9,490 nucleotides of DNA from Bacteroidales bacterium (GCA_017645985.1 JAGCNK010000106.1:1-9490); one strand, 5' to 3'; shown: positions 1-7,113, numbered from the stretch's first letter. The notes: generated from the sequence alone by a model not told the origin. Numbers and translations are program-made.

Positions 1-980
1 ATCAGAAACTCCTCTAACACTGGGGCGGTGTCGGGCTTTTGGTGGCTTTTGATATTGGATGCCGAGGCAAAGAAACGTTTCAACCATTCAAACGTGATGG
101 GGTTGTACACCATATATTCGCTCTCGCCGTTGCTAAGCTTGCCCATTGTAGCACCTGTGCCGAACGGAACACGGTCGGAGACACGCGGCGAGGGGTAGAC
201 AGCGGCATCGTTGATTTCGCCATACCGTCCGCGGGTGATAATCTTTTCGAGAAAATAGAAATCCTCGCCTGCCTGACGCCTGTTCATTCCTCCTTCGGCA
301 GCGTATACCCAAGCCCTTACCGCAAACGCCGACCCTATGGTGTGGTATGCGTGCGGAAAATTAATATACCGCTGAGCCTCAACAAAATATCGTAGATAAA
401 GTTCGTATTTGGCAATGGCACGGTACGACGACTGAGGATATTCTGTGCCTTGAATCGGATGTTCAAAATATATCGACACGCCCTCTTTCTTGGGGGTGGA
501 GATAAAATAGTTTTCGATAATTTTGAGATAGTCGGGATTGCAAGTGCTGTCGGCATCAAAATTCACAATCACACCGTCGGGACGCTCAAGACTATCGAAA
601 CGCCTTACCGCCTCGTCCATACCTATCTTGCGGGCAAAACCCACTCCGGCGTGTTTCTTGGGCAGATTTGGACGGTGGATGGTGTGGATGCGGATGTCGC
701 TGCGGGTGTTTTGTGCCTTTATCTCCTCTACCTGGCTGATAGTGATGAGGTTTTGCTGCAATGCCGATTCGGGAGCAGCCTCCGACGAGTTTACCACTAC
801 GATAATCTCCACGGGAAACAGGGTAGGGGTGCAGCCGAGCAGCGAGAGGAGCGTAGGGCGGATGTCGGGTTCTTTGTAACTCGGAATCACCACAATGGTA
901 CGCAGTTCAGGCTCAGGCGGCTCTGCTATATGCGCAGGGTACACCTGAAAACGGCTGTAATATGTATCGAAACATTTCAT
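1..980 (-). CDS. Family 2-like glycosyltransferase (GT-A fold), 3' end outside the window
   Basis: Read on the minus strand from ATG at 980, the frame stays open for 326 codons and leaves the window without a stop, so the C-terminus is missing. After a short N-terminal stretch, residues 28-48 hold the nucleotide-binding strand and turn typical of GT-A enzymes (IVVIPSYKEPD). A DAD triplet at 142-144 (NFDADST) fits the metal- and nucleotide-sugar-binding DXD motif. Residues 216-222 (GSAFAVR) followed by GED at 238-240 fit the acceptor region and catalytic-base ED motif of family 2 enzymes. No membrane segment is visible, so it is probably cytosolic or peripheral. Donor and acceptor sugars cannot be told. 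It follows the OmpH-like gene on the same strand but a terminator separates them, and a -7 box lies almost against the start. The family call is good; the role in glycan or envelope synthesis is inference. Confidence 0.85.
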   Translation of the reverse strand, partial: MKCFDTYYSRFQVYPAHIAEPPEPELRTIVVIPSYKEPDIRPTLLSLLGCTPTLFPVEIIVVVNSSEAAPESALQQNLITISQVEEIKAQNTRSDIRIHTIHRPNLPKKHAGVGFARKIGMDEAVRRFDSLERPDGVIVNFDADSTCNPDYLKIIENYFISTPKKEGVSIYFEHPIQGTEYPQSSYRAIAKYELYLRYFVEAQRYINFPHAYHTIGSAFAVRAWVYAAEGGMNRRQAGEDFYFLEKIITRGRYGEINDAAVYPSPRVSDRVPFGTGATMGKLSNGESEYMVYNPITFEWLKRFFASASNIKSHQKPDTAPVLEEFL

Positions 981-985
981 CGGCA

Positions 986-993
986 CAAAAGTA
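986..993 (-). promoter_or_regulatory. Bacteroidota -7 box (TAnnTTTG) for the glycosyltransferase gene
   Basis: The minus strand reads TACTTTTG here, an exact match to the Bacteroidota TAnnTTTG -7 element. It ends only 5 nt before the ATG at 980, so transcription would begin at or next to the start codon, giving a leaderless or nearly leaderless mRNA. The nearest TTG is at 1011-1009, 15 nt upstream, which is shorter than the usual spacing of about 19 nt, and it sits inside the terminator stem of the preceding gene. Promoter function is inferred from the motif only. Confidence 0.5.
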
Positions 994-994
994 C

Positions 995-1027
995 AAAAAA
1001 AAGGCGGACAATTATTAGTCCGCCTTT
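995..1027 (-). terminator. Intrinsic terminator of the OmpH-like gene
   Basis: On the minus strand GGCGGAC (1024-1018 side) and GTCCGCC (1009-1003) form a perfect 7-bp GC-rich stem with an 8-nt AT loop. The stem can extend by three A-T pairs and is followed by eight T residues (1002-995). It begins 25 nt past the TAA of the OmpH-like gene and ends just before the glycosyltransferase start. This is a textbook intrinsic terminator in this direction; on the plus strand the trailing T run is short. Confidence 0.88.
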
Positions 1028-1052
1028 CATTTATTAAAGTGTAGTTTTTTGG

Positions 1053-1667
1053 TTATTTGGTTGCGAGTGAATCCAAAGTGGTAGCGTTGCCGGCTTTGTT
1101 GTAACGGTTGTTGAGCGCGGTAAGGATTTCAGCAGTGATGTCGGCGCTCTTGTCGCCGTAGAGGAGCACGCCGCCCATATTGTTGCTGATGATGAAGCGG
1201 TATTTTTTTGTGGCGTTGTACTCGTTGACGTAAGATTGGATGCTGTCGTACACCATGCGTGTGATTTTAGCCTGGTCGTCGCTGAGTTCCATCATTTTTT
1301 CATCGCGCCACTGGAGCATTCTCTGCTGTTCGAGCTGGAGGTTCTGCTGAACTTCCTGAGCGCGGGTGGGGGTGATGAGGTTTTTCTTGTATTGGTTTTC
1401 CAAGTCCATAGCTTTGCGCTCGAGCGATTTCTGTTTTGTCTGCAACTCCTGCTCCAGCTGGTTCTGTTTAGCCATAAGCTGAGTGCTGAGGTCGTTGTAC
1501 AAGTCGTATTTGTCCACGAGGCTGTCCATATTTACATAGGCTATGTCGTTGTTGGCTGTAGTGGTTGTAGTGCCGGTCTGAGTGCTGTTGTTGTTGGCGC
1601 AGCCCATAGCCATGAGTGCGAATGCGATTGCCAAAGTCTTGGCGGTGTAGCGGAAAATGTTTTTCAT
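1053..1667 (-). CDS. OmpH/Skp-family periplasmic protein, predicted lipoprotein
   Basis: A 204-residue protein of the OmpH/Skp type. In the characterised family, members are trimeric periplasmic chaperones that hold unfolded outer-membrane proteins with long coiled-coil arms. Residues 1-22 form a signal peptide with a lipobox ending in MAMGC, so Cys23 is the likely lipidated residue. The Ser/Thr/Asn-rich linker after it lacks the acidic run associated with surface export, which suggests a periplasm-facing anchor. The mature domain begins with DIAYVNMDSLV, a typical OmpH opening strand. A long Gln/Glu/Lys-rich coiled coil covers roughly residues 63-125, and closing strands follow (YRFIISN, GGVLLYGD). 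I chose ATG at 1667 rather than the in-frame ATG at 1715 because it places the signal peptide at the N-terminus, and because the upstream ATG lies only 5 bp inside the predicted transcript start side of the -7 box. Client proteins are unknown. Confidence 0.87.
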   Translation of the reverse strand: MKNIFRYTAKTLAIAFALMAMGCANNNSTQTGTTTTTANNDIAYVNMDSLVDKYDLYNDLSTQLMAKQNQLEQELQTKQKSLERKAMDLENQYKKNLITPTRAQEVQQNLQLEQQRMLQWRDEKMMELSDDQAKITRMVYDSIQSYVNEYNATKKYRFIISNNMGGVLLYGDKSADITAEILTALNNRYNKAGNATTLDSLATK

Positions 1668-1712
1668 TGTGTTTATTAAATTATACTGTGTATACCGTTT
1701 AAAAATTTTCGG

Positions 1713-1720
1713 CAAATATA
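1713..1720 (-). promoter_or_regulatory. Bacteroidota -7 box for the OmpH-like gene
   Basis: The minus strand reads TATATTTG, an exact TAnnTTTG match, 45 nt upstream of the chosen ATG at 1667. The expected transcript would start near 1707 and carry a leader of about 40 nt. A clear -33 TTTG is not present; the position about 19 nt upstream reads TTAT. This placement argues against translation from the ATG at 1715. Confidence 0.6.
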
Positions 1721-1805
1721 AATGAATAAAACGTAAACCATAAACTTTGACGTTAAATTTTGCTTTTTTTGGGGCGAAAACTTTTTTTTAAACCAACTAT
1801 TGTGC

Positions 1806-1813
1806 TAATTTTG
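1806..1813 (+). promoter_or_regulatory. Bacteroidota -7 box for the DUF5606 gene and downstream cluster
   Basis: TAATTTTG matches TAnnTTTG exactly and lies 40 nt before the ATG at 1854. A run of eight T residues (1782-1789) occupies the -33 position. The predicted leader is about 35 nt, AT-rich and without a clear Shine-Dalgarno sequence, as is common in this phylum. Because the next two genes follow with 2-nt gaps, this promoter probably drives all three. Confidence 0.6.
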
Positions 1814-1853
1814 CAGCATAAATAATTACCATTACAAGAAAATTTTAACAAAC

Positions 1854-2396
1854 ATGGATCTTAAAGGTATTCTTACAATTGCCACATATCCTGGACTTTA
1901 CAAACATGTGGCGCAAGCAGTTAACGGCATTATAGTAGAATCGGTGGCCGACGGAAACCGCACCATCGCCTTTGCTACAGCCAAAATCAGCGCACTCGAA
2001 GATATTTCGATATATACAACCGACGGCGACACAAGGCTTTCAGATGTTTATCGTAGTCTCTACAAGGTGCTCGACGGCAAACCCACTCCTTTTTCACCCA
2101 AGAAAGGCGCTGAGGCCGAGGTTAAAGAGCTGTTTGCCAAAGCTCTGCCCAACTACGATGTTGACCGCGTATACGTTTCTGATATGCGCCGTGCTTATTC
2201 ATGGTACAACCTGCTGCTTTCAAAAGGCTTGGTAGACGACAAGGAGGAACAGCCCGAGGCCGCTCCCGAAGCTCCCGCAAAAGAAGAGGCTGCAAAAGCC
2301 GACGCACCCAAAGCTGAGGAGAACGCCGACGGTATGAAAACCCGCAAGCGCACCAAGAAAAAAGCCGCTTCGGACACCGCCAAGAAAGAAGAATAG
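1854..2396 (+). CDS. DUF5606-family protein with a charged low-complexity tail
   Basis: A 180-residue cytosolic protein whose N-terminus (MDLKGILTIATYPGLYK) resembles the DUF5606 family, which is conserved across Bacteroidota and has no known function. The folded part covers about residues 1-128 and ends in an Asp/Arg/Tyr-rich segment (VDRVYVSDMRRAYSWYN) that looks like a conserved helix. From about residue 130 the protein becomes a low-complexity tail rich in Ala, Glu, Pro and Lys. An acidic stretch comes first, then a basic cluster (KTRKRTKKK) near residues 162-170. There is no signal peptide or membrane helix. The basic cluster could bind nucleic acid or ribosomes, but that is speculation. 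It is the first gene of a tight three-gene cluster; its stop is 2 nt before the TTG start of the next gene. Confidence 0.8.
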   Translation: MDLKGILTIATYPGLYKHVAQAVNGIIVESVADGNRTIAFATAKISALEDISIYTTDGDTRLSDVYRSLYKVLDGKPTPFSPKKGAEAEVKELFAKALPNYDVDRVYVSDMRRAYSWYNLLLSKGLVDDKEEQPEAAPEAPAKEEAAKADAPKAEENADGMKTRKRTKKKAASDTAKKEE

Positions 2397-2398
2397 TT

Positions 2399-5212
2399 TT
2401 GAAAAAGCTGTGCTCAAAAATATTGATTGTGTCATTGTCTGCCACCGTAGGCTTAGCCAAGGGGCAGACTTTTGTCTCTGTGTCGGACGGTTTGGACCAG
2501 TTGGACACGTGGACTCAGAGCGGTGCTGCCGGTTGGGAACAAAAATCTGGCGGCGACCTTCCCGATGGCGTGATATATTTTAACGACACAGTGTCTGTAA
2601 ACAGTACCGAGTGCGCTTATCGTCCCATTTCAAACCTTTATCCCGAAACGGGAACGATCAAATGGCGTTTTTCGGTGGTTTGCAATTATGCCAACAATTC
2701 CACCACAAACTTTAAGATAACCCTTATGGCCAACGATTCGGTTGCCCGCAACGACAGCTATTCGGCTTTCGCTATCGGCACCGGATTGAAGACCGGAATC
2801 TATTCGCAGCTATGCCTGCTGCAATATCACGGCAAGGATTACGACATTCTTGCCACTACCAACATTTTGTTCGACAAGTCTGCCAACAACAAGGATTTGG
2901 AGGTGGTGCGCACAGCTTTGGGCGAATGGTCGATCAACGGTGAGGTAGTTTACGAGGAACCGTTGTCCAAAATGCACATTGCCAATTATTTGGCTGTGGA
3001 ATACAAACATTCGGCGGCTAAGGCTCACGGCGCGTTTTTCGTGTCGCCACAGGAGCTGTCGTTTATGTACACTGGCAACACCATCGCAGCCAAATTTACT
3101 GGTGCGCAAATCACCGGCAAAGGCGTTGTAAGTGTGGCTGTTGACGGTCGTCTCGACCCTGTTTCAGCCTCCGCACCAGAAAATTACACTGTCAACAATG
3201 TCGTGCCCGATTCTCTCCATTTTCTGGGCAGCACGGTAGATTTGTTTTTCGACCCTAAGATATTCAACAAGACTCAGTTGACCTTGTCAGCCAAGAATAT
3301 CAAACAGGCCGACGGCGAACCGTTGCCCGATTTTCAGACCACACTGCTGCTGCCGATGTATGGCGACATTGTGATCAATGAGATTATGTGCGACATCTCG
3401 CCCGAACCAGCCAACCTTCCGGTTGCCAAATATGTTGAGCTTTTTAATCCTACCGAATATGCTTTCAGCCTTAACAACTGCGCGTTTCTGGCTGGCGACT
3501 ATCAGTTCGATTTTCCCGATATTGAAATAGGAGCGGGCGAATACCTGCTGATATGCCGTTCGGAGGGCTTTGAGCAGTATGCCAAAACCGTCACCAAGTT
3601 TGACGATTCTAAGCTCACCACCAAAAACAAGAAACTTATGCTTGTCAATCAATCAGGCTTAGTGGTTGACTCGCTTACATATACGCTTGAACTTTACAAC
3701 GACAAGGCAAAGTCGTCGGGCGGATATTCGCTCGAACGCCGCGACCCTACCAACCGATTTATGGTGGAGGGCAACTGGACTGCCTCGATAGATGTTGCCG
3801 GCGGCACTCCCGGACGTGTCAACAGCACCAAGACTACAGTTTTGGACAACAAGCCGCCTGTGGTGCTGTCGTCCTCAGTGGTTGACAACAACACTTTGAC
3901 GGTGGTTTTCTCAAAAAACATCATCGTGGACCAAGCCAAGTTTTTGCTGAACGGCAACACGCCCAAAGAGTGTAGTTCCGACCTCAAAACCGTTACCTTA
4001 AAATTTGCCGAGCCTCTGCGCGAAGGTGAGAACACTCTCAAAATCAAACCTTTGTCAGATCTGGCAGGCAACCTTTCAGCCGATACCGCCATCACATTCG
4101 CCTATCACCGTTTAAAATTGCAGAATGTATACGCGGCTAGCGGTTATCAGCTCAGCTTTGTGTTCAACAACGAATTGGCAAGCAATTGCGTTCCACGTCT
4201 TTACGCCGGCAACGCTCCTTACTCCACAATAGAGGTTAGGGGCAATACTGTTTTTGTGGGATTTGCCAAGAATTTTGCCGCCGACACAGAATTTAAGGTT
4301 TCGGCAGCGGGCATCAAGGATATCTATGGCAATGAGATAGATACGGTGTCGTCGTCGGTGGTTTATCACAACACGCAGCGTTTCGACATTCTTATTACCG
4401 AAGTTCTCTTTTATCCCCTTTCGGGACAAAAACGTTTTGTGGAATTGTACAACAATTCGGCCTATCCTGTGCCGCTAAATCAGTTTGTGATAGCTTATTA
4501 CGACAATGCAGGCACTGAAAAACAGGCTGTAATACAAGGCGGATACGTGCTTGAACCCAAGCAGTATGCAGTAGTTACCGCCGACAGCGCCGACATTCAG
4601 GACAGATACAACTGTGGCGGACTGTTCGTGCAGGAGTCGAAACTTCCGGCATTTGACAATTCGCGCGGCAGCATAGTTTTGCGCAGTCCGTCGGGCGTAG
4701 CCATCGACTCTATGTCGTACAACCGTTCGGAATCTAATGTGTTGGAAATCAATGTTCAGGGCGTGTCGTTGGAGCGTGTAGGTTTCAAACCCAACTCTAC
4801 CGACGTTTCAGCGTGGAAGTATGCTACTGCGGCATTCGGCTACGCCACACCGGGTCTGCCAAATTCTAACACCGAGACTCCGGCGTCTGAACTCACTAAT
4901 GCAGTAACTATTGTAAACGAGCTGTTTACACCCGACGGCGACGGCTACAACGACGAGGTGGAGATTGTTCTTGATTTTGACACTCCCGACACCGCCGTGG
5001 ATGTGAGCATCTACAATCAAAACGGTGTGCATATTTGCACACTCGCATCGCGAATCAACGTTGGCACTCACGCTAATTTCTTTTGGAACGGACTTTCCGA
5101 TTCTGGCGACCGCTGCAAAACAGGCATTTACGTCATCTATGTAAAAACCATCTCGCCAAACGGCAAGACAGCGGTATATAAAAAGGTGTGCGTGCTGAAT
5201 AGAAAATATTAG
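2399..5212 (+). CDS. Secreted lamin-tail-domain protein with a CHU_C/FlgD-like C-terminal domain
   Basis: A 937-residue exported protein. It starts at TTG (2399), which gives a good Sec signal peptide (MKKLCSKILIVSLSATVGLA, residues 1-20); the first in-frame ATG comes only around residue 110. Residues about 25-230 look like a beta-sandwich, perhaps concanavalin/LamG-like, ending in FFVSPQELSFMYTG. A lamin-tail domain spans about 322-475, beginning GDIVINEIMCD and ending in GGTPGRVNS. An SbsA-type Ig-like domain (PPVVLSSSVVDNNTLTVVFS) covers about 484-572. A second lamin-tail domain (FDILITEVLF...ATPGLPNS) spans 662-823. The C-terminus has FTPDGDGYND at 843-852 and an FWNG...GIYVIYVK segment, resembling FlgD-Ig or CHU_C modules that act as type IX secretion signals in this phylum. 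A surface adhesin or cell-envelope role is likely; no enzymatic motif was seen. It lies 2 nt from both neighbours, so translational coupling is plausible. Confidence 0.85.
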   Translation: MKKLCSKILIVSLSATVGLAKGQTFVSVSDGLDQLDTWTQSGAAGWEQKSGGDLPDGVIYFNDTVSVNSTECAYRPISNLYPETGTIKWRFSVVCNYANNSTTNFKITLMANDSVARNDSYSAFAIGTGLKTGIYSQLCLLQYHGKDYDILATTNILFDKSANNKDLEVVRTALGEWSINGEVVYEEPLSKMHIANYLAVEYKHSAAKAHGAFFVSPQELSFMYTGNTIAAKFTGAQITGKGVVSVAVDGRLDPVSASAPENYTVNNVVPDSLHFLGSTVDLFFDPKIFNKTQLTLSAKNIKQADGEPLPDFQTTLLLPMYGDIVINEIMCDISPEPANLPVAKYVELFNPTEYAFSLNNCAFLAGDYQFDFPDIEIGAGEYLLICRSEGFEQYAKTVTKFDDSKLTTKNKKLMLVNQSGLVVDSLTYTLELYNDKAKSSGGYSLERRDPTNRFMVEGNWTASIDVAGGTPGRVNSTKTTVLDNKPPVVLSSSVVDNNTLTVVFSKNIIVDQAKFLLNGNTPKECSSDLKTVTLKFAEPLREGENTLKIKPLSDLAGNLSADTAITFAYHRLKLQNVYAASGYQLSFVFNNELASNCVPRLYAGNAPYSTIEVRGNTVFVGFAKNFAADTEFKVSAAGIKDIYGNEIDTVSSSVVYHNTQRFDILITEVLFYPLSGQKRFVELYNNSAYPVPLNQFVIAYYDNAGTEKQAVIQGGYVLEPKQYAVVTADSADIQDRYNCGGLFVQESKLPAFDNSRGSIVLRSPSGVAIDSMSYNRSESNVLEINVQGVSLERVGFKPNSTDVSAWKYATAAFGYATPGLPNSNTETPASELTNAVTIVNELFTPDGDGYNDEVEIVLDFDTPDTAVDVSIYNQNGVHICTLASRINVGTHANFFWNGLSDSGDRCKTGIYVIYVKTISPNGKTAVYKKVCVLNRKY

Positions 5213-5214
5213 GT

Positions 5215-6708
5215 ATGTCGCAATACATTCGCATAAACCCATCCGACAATGTTGCCGTTGCTTTAACGCCATTAAAATCAGGCACTAAAATAGACCTCAA
5301 CGGCGGAATAATTCTCCAAAATGATATTCCCGCAGGACATAAATTTGCCCTTACAGATATTCCCGAAAGTGGAAACGTTATCAAATACGGTTTCCCAATC
5401 GGACACCTTATATGTAATGTGTCAGCAGGGTGTCATATCGACCATAATATCTTGAAAACCAATCTCGAAGACATTTCTTATTATACTTACACGCCTAATC
5501 TTGTGGAGATAAAACCGTCTGACTGTCAGCGTACTTTCTTGGGTTTCAAGCGAAACAACGGCTCGGTGGGCGTTAGAAATCAAATTTGGATAATTCCAAC
5601 CGTGGGCTGTGTCAACGGCATTGCGCAAAAAATTACAGAGCGGTTTCGTGCCGAAATCTTAGGCAACGAAGGCAGTGTAGACGCAGTGGTGGCTTTTCCG
5701 CACAATTACGGATGTTCGCAACTTGGGTGCGACCACGAAAATACCCGCAAAATTATCCGCAATATGGTGCATCATCCCAATGCGGGAGGAGTGCTCTTGG
5801 TGGGTCTCGGCTGCGAAAACAATCAAATGTCAGCACTTAGGGAACTTATCGGCAAGGTAGATGATAACCGCATAAAAATGTTTGAGGCTCAGAAAGTTGA
5901 AGGCGACGAAGTGGATTATGGATTAAAACTTTTACGCGAAATTTTTGCCGTTTGCCGCAATGACGTCCGCACCGAAGTTCCCGTGTCGGAATTGCGTGTT
6001 GGGCTAAAATGCGGAGGCTCAGATGGTTTGTCGGGCATTACGGCAAATCCGCTGTTGGGAATGTTTAGCGATTGGATTGTGGCTCAGGGCGGAACAACTG
6101 TTTTAACCGAAGTGCCCGAAATGTTTGGCGCAGAAACAATTCTAATGAACCGCTGTGCCAACAAAGAAATCTTCAACAAAACCGTTGCCCTCATCAACGA
6201 TTTTAAGCAATATTTTATCAACAACAATCAGCCGGTTTACGAAAATCCTTCGCCGGGCAACAAGGCGGGCGGCATTTCCACTCTTGAAGAAAAATCGCTC
6301 GGCTGCACCCAAAAATGCGGCAAAAGCACCGTCCGCGACGTTCTCAAATATGGCGAAACCATCACCAAATGCGGCCTCAACCTACTCTCTGCACCCGGCA
6401 ACGACCTTGTGGCAGCCACTGCACTCGCCGCTTCGGGATGTCAATTAGTACTTTTTACTACGGGAAGAGGCACGCCGTTTGGAACGTTTGTCCCAACGAT
6501 GAAAATCTCCACCAACACGCCTTTATTTTGCGCCAAACCGCAATGGATAGATTTTAATGCAGGCGTAATAGCCGAAGGCGAAGAGATGGAAAACGTTGCA
6601 AAACGGTTTGTAGAATACGTGATAAATGCAGCGAGCGGCACCCCTGTCAACAACGAAAAAAACGGCTATCGCGAGATTGCAATTTTTAAAACAGGCGTAA
6701 CTTTATAA
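5215..6708 (+). CDS. uxaA: Altronate dehydratase (UxaA family)
   Basis: A 497-residue protein, close to the usual length of about 495 for UxaA. The enzyme dehydrates D-altronate to 2-keto-3-deoxy-D-gluconate in galacturonate catabolism, in the cytosol, using a metal ion. An N-terminal SAF domain covers about residues 10-85, with the conserved VSAGCHIDHN near its end. The catalytic part begins with FLGFKRNNGSVGVRN (108-122). It includes HNYGCSQLGCDHEN (163-176), GLGCENNQ, KCGGSDGLSGITANP (265-279), SLGCTQKCGKS (361-371), and near the end AKPQWIDFNAG; the spaced Cys and His residues suit metal binding. The related galactarate dehydratase is a possible alternative, but length and the SAF-first layout fit altronate dehydratase. 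No other uronate gene is in the window. It is the last gene of the cluster, 2 nt after the lamin-tail gene; no clear hairpin terminator follows. Confidence 0.92.
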   Translation: MSQYIRINPSDNVAVALTPLKSGTKIDLNGGIILQNDIPAGHKFALTDIPESGNVIKYGFPIGHLICNVSAGCHIDHNILKTNLEDISYYTYTPNLVEIKPSDCQRTFLGFKRNNGSVGVRNQIWIIPTVGCVNGIAQKITERFRAEILGNEGSVDAVVAFPHNYGCSQLGCDHENTRKIIRNMVHHPNAGGVLLVGLGCENNQMSALRELIGKVDDNRIKMFEAQKVEGDEVDYGLKLLREIFAVCRNDVRTEVPVSELRVGLKCGGSDGLSGITANPLLGMFSDWIVAQGGTTVLTEVPEMFGAETILMNRCANKEIFNKTVALINDFKQYFINNNQPVYENPSPGNKAGGISTLEEKSLGCTQKCGKSTVRDVLKYGETITKCGLNLLSAPGNDLVAATALAASGCQLVLFTTGRGTPFGTFVPTMKISTNTPLFCAKPQWIDFNAGVIAEGEEMENVAKRFVEYVINAASGTPVNNEKNGYREIAIFKTGVTL

Positions 6709-6789
6709 AACATTGCAACATACGCATCATCGGCAACCGAAAAGGATAAAATTATTAAAAAAAAATTTTTTTAATTCAAAAAACCGCCG

Positions 6790-6797
6790 TACATTTG
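6790..6797 (+). promoter_or_regulatory. Bacteroidota -7 box for the bL31 gene
   Basis: TACATTTG matches TAnnTTTG exactly, 33 nt before the ATG at 6831. A T run (6766-6772) fills the -33 region, and it directly follows a nine-A run (6757-6765). The A/T tract pair could also act as a weak transcription stop for uxaA or as an UP-like element. The predicted leader is about 28 nt. Strong expression would suit a ribosomal protein gene. Confidence 0.6.
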
Positions 6798-6830
6798 CAA
6801 GCCAAAAAATACGAAAATATTTAAAGTAAA

Positions 6831-7097
6831 ATGAAAGCAGGAATACATCCCGAATCATATCGTTTAGTGGTTTTTAAAGATATGAGCAACGACCACACTT
6901 TTATTACTAAAAGTTGTGCTAACACAAAGGACACCATCGAGTTAGACGGTGTTACCTATCCCTTGATCAAGGTGGAAATCTCTAACGCATCGCACCCGTT
7001 CTTCACTGGTAAGATGAAACTCGTTGACAGCACCGGACGTGTTGACAAGTTCAAAAAGAGATACGAAAAAACCTACACACAAAAAACCAATATGTAG
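6831..7097 (+). CDS. rpmE2: 50S ribosomal protein L31, type B (zinc-independent)
   Basis: An 88-residue protein matching bL31 type B: it begins MKAGIHPESYRLVVFKDMSN, has TYPLIKVEISNASHPFFTGK in the middle, and ends with the basic segment DSTGRVDKFKKRYEKTY. It is a component of the large ribosomal subunit at the central protuberance, bridging to the small subunit. The zinc-binding CxxC pairs of type A are absent; only one Cys remains (Cys27 in KSCANTKDT), so it should not need zinc. Length fits the type B range of about 80-90. It has its own -7 box and a terminator downstream, so it is likely monocistronic. Confidence 0.95.
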   Translation: MKAGIHPESYRLVVFKDMSNDHTFITKSCANTKDTIELDGVTYPLIKVEISNASHPFFTGKMKLVDSTGRVDKFKKRYEKTYTQKTNM

Positions 7098-7113
7098 TTT
7101 TTTACAAAAACTT

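Noticed and set aside
39..1037. Plus-strand open frames at 39-395 and 450-1037
   Set aside because: They lie antisense to the continuous glycosyltransferase frame, have no family resemblance, no credible promoter or start context, and Cys/His/Arg-rich composition typical of antisense reading.
1668..1715. Longer N-terminus for the OmpH-like protein, from ATG 1715
   Set aside because: It would bury the signal peptide behind 16 polar residues, and the ATG lies between the -7 box and the expected transcript start.
2122..2508. Minus-strand frames overlapping the DUF5606 tail (2122-2508, 2195-2383, 2220-2435)
   Set aside because: They mirror the low-complexity Ala/Glu/Lys coding sequence on the other strand; three overlapping frames remain open because of composition alone.
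4808..5384. Minus-strand frames across the lamin-tail/uxaA junction
   Set aside because: They are antisense to two well-supported genes and show no recognisable domain or start signal.
6754..6774. A9/T7 tract after uxaA as a strong terminator
   Set aside because: It is a pure A-T palindrome without any GC stem, so it is not a convincing intrinsic terminator; it is better read as the -33 region upstream of the bL31 -7 box.
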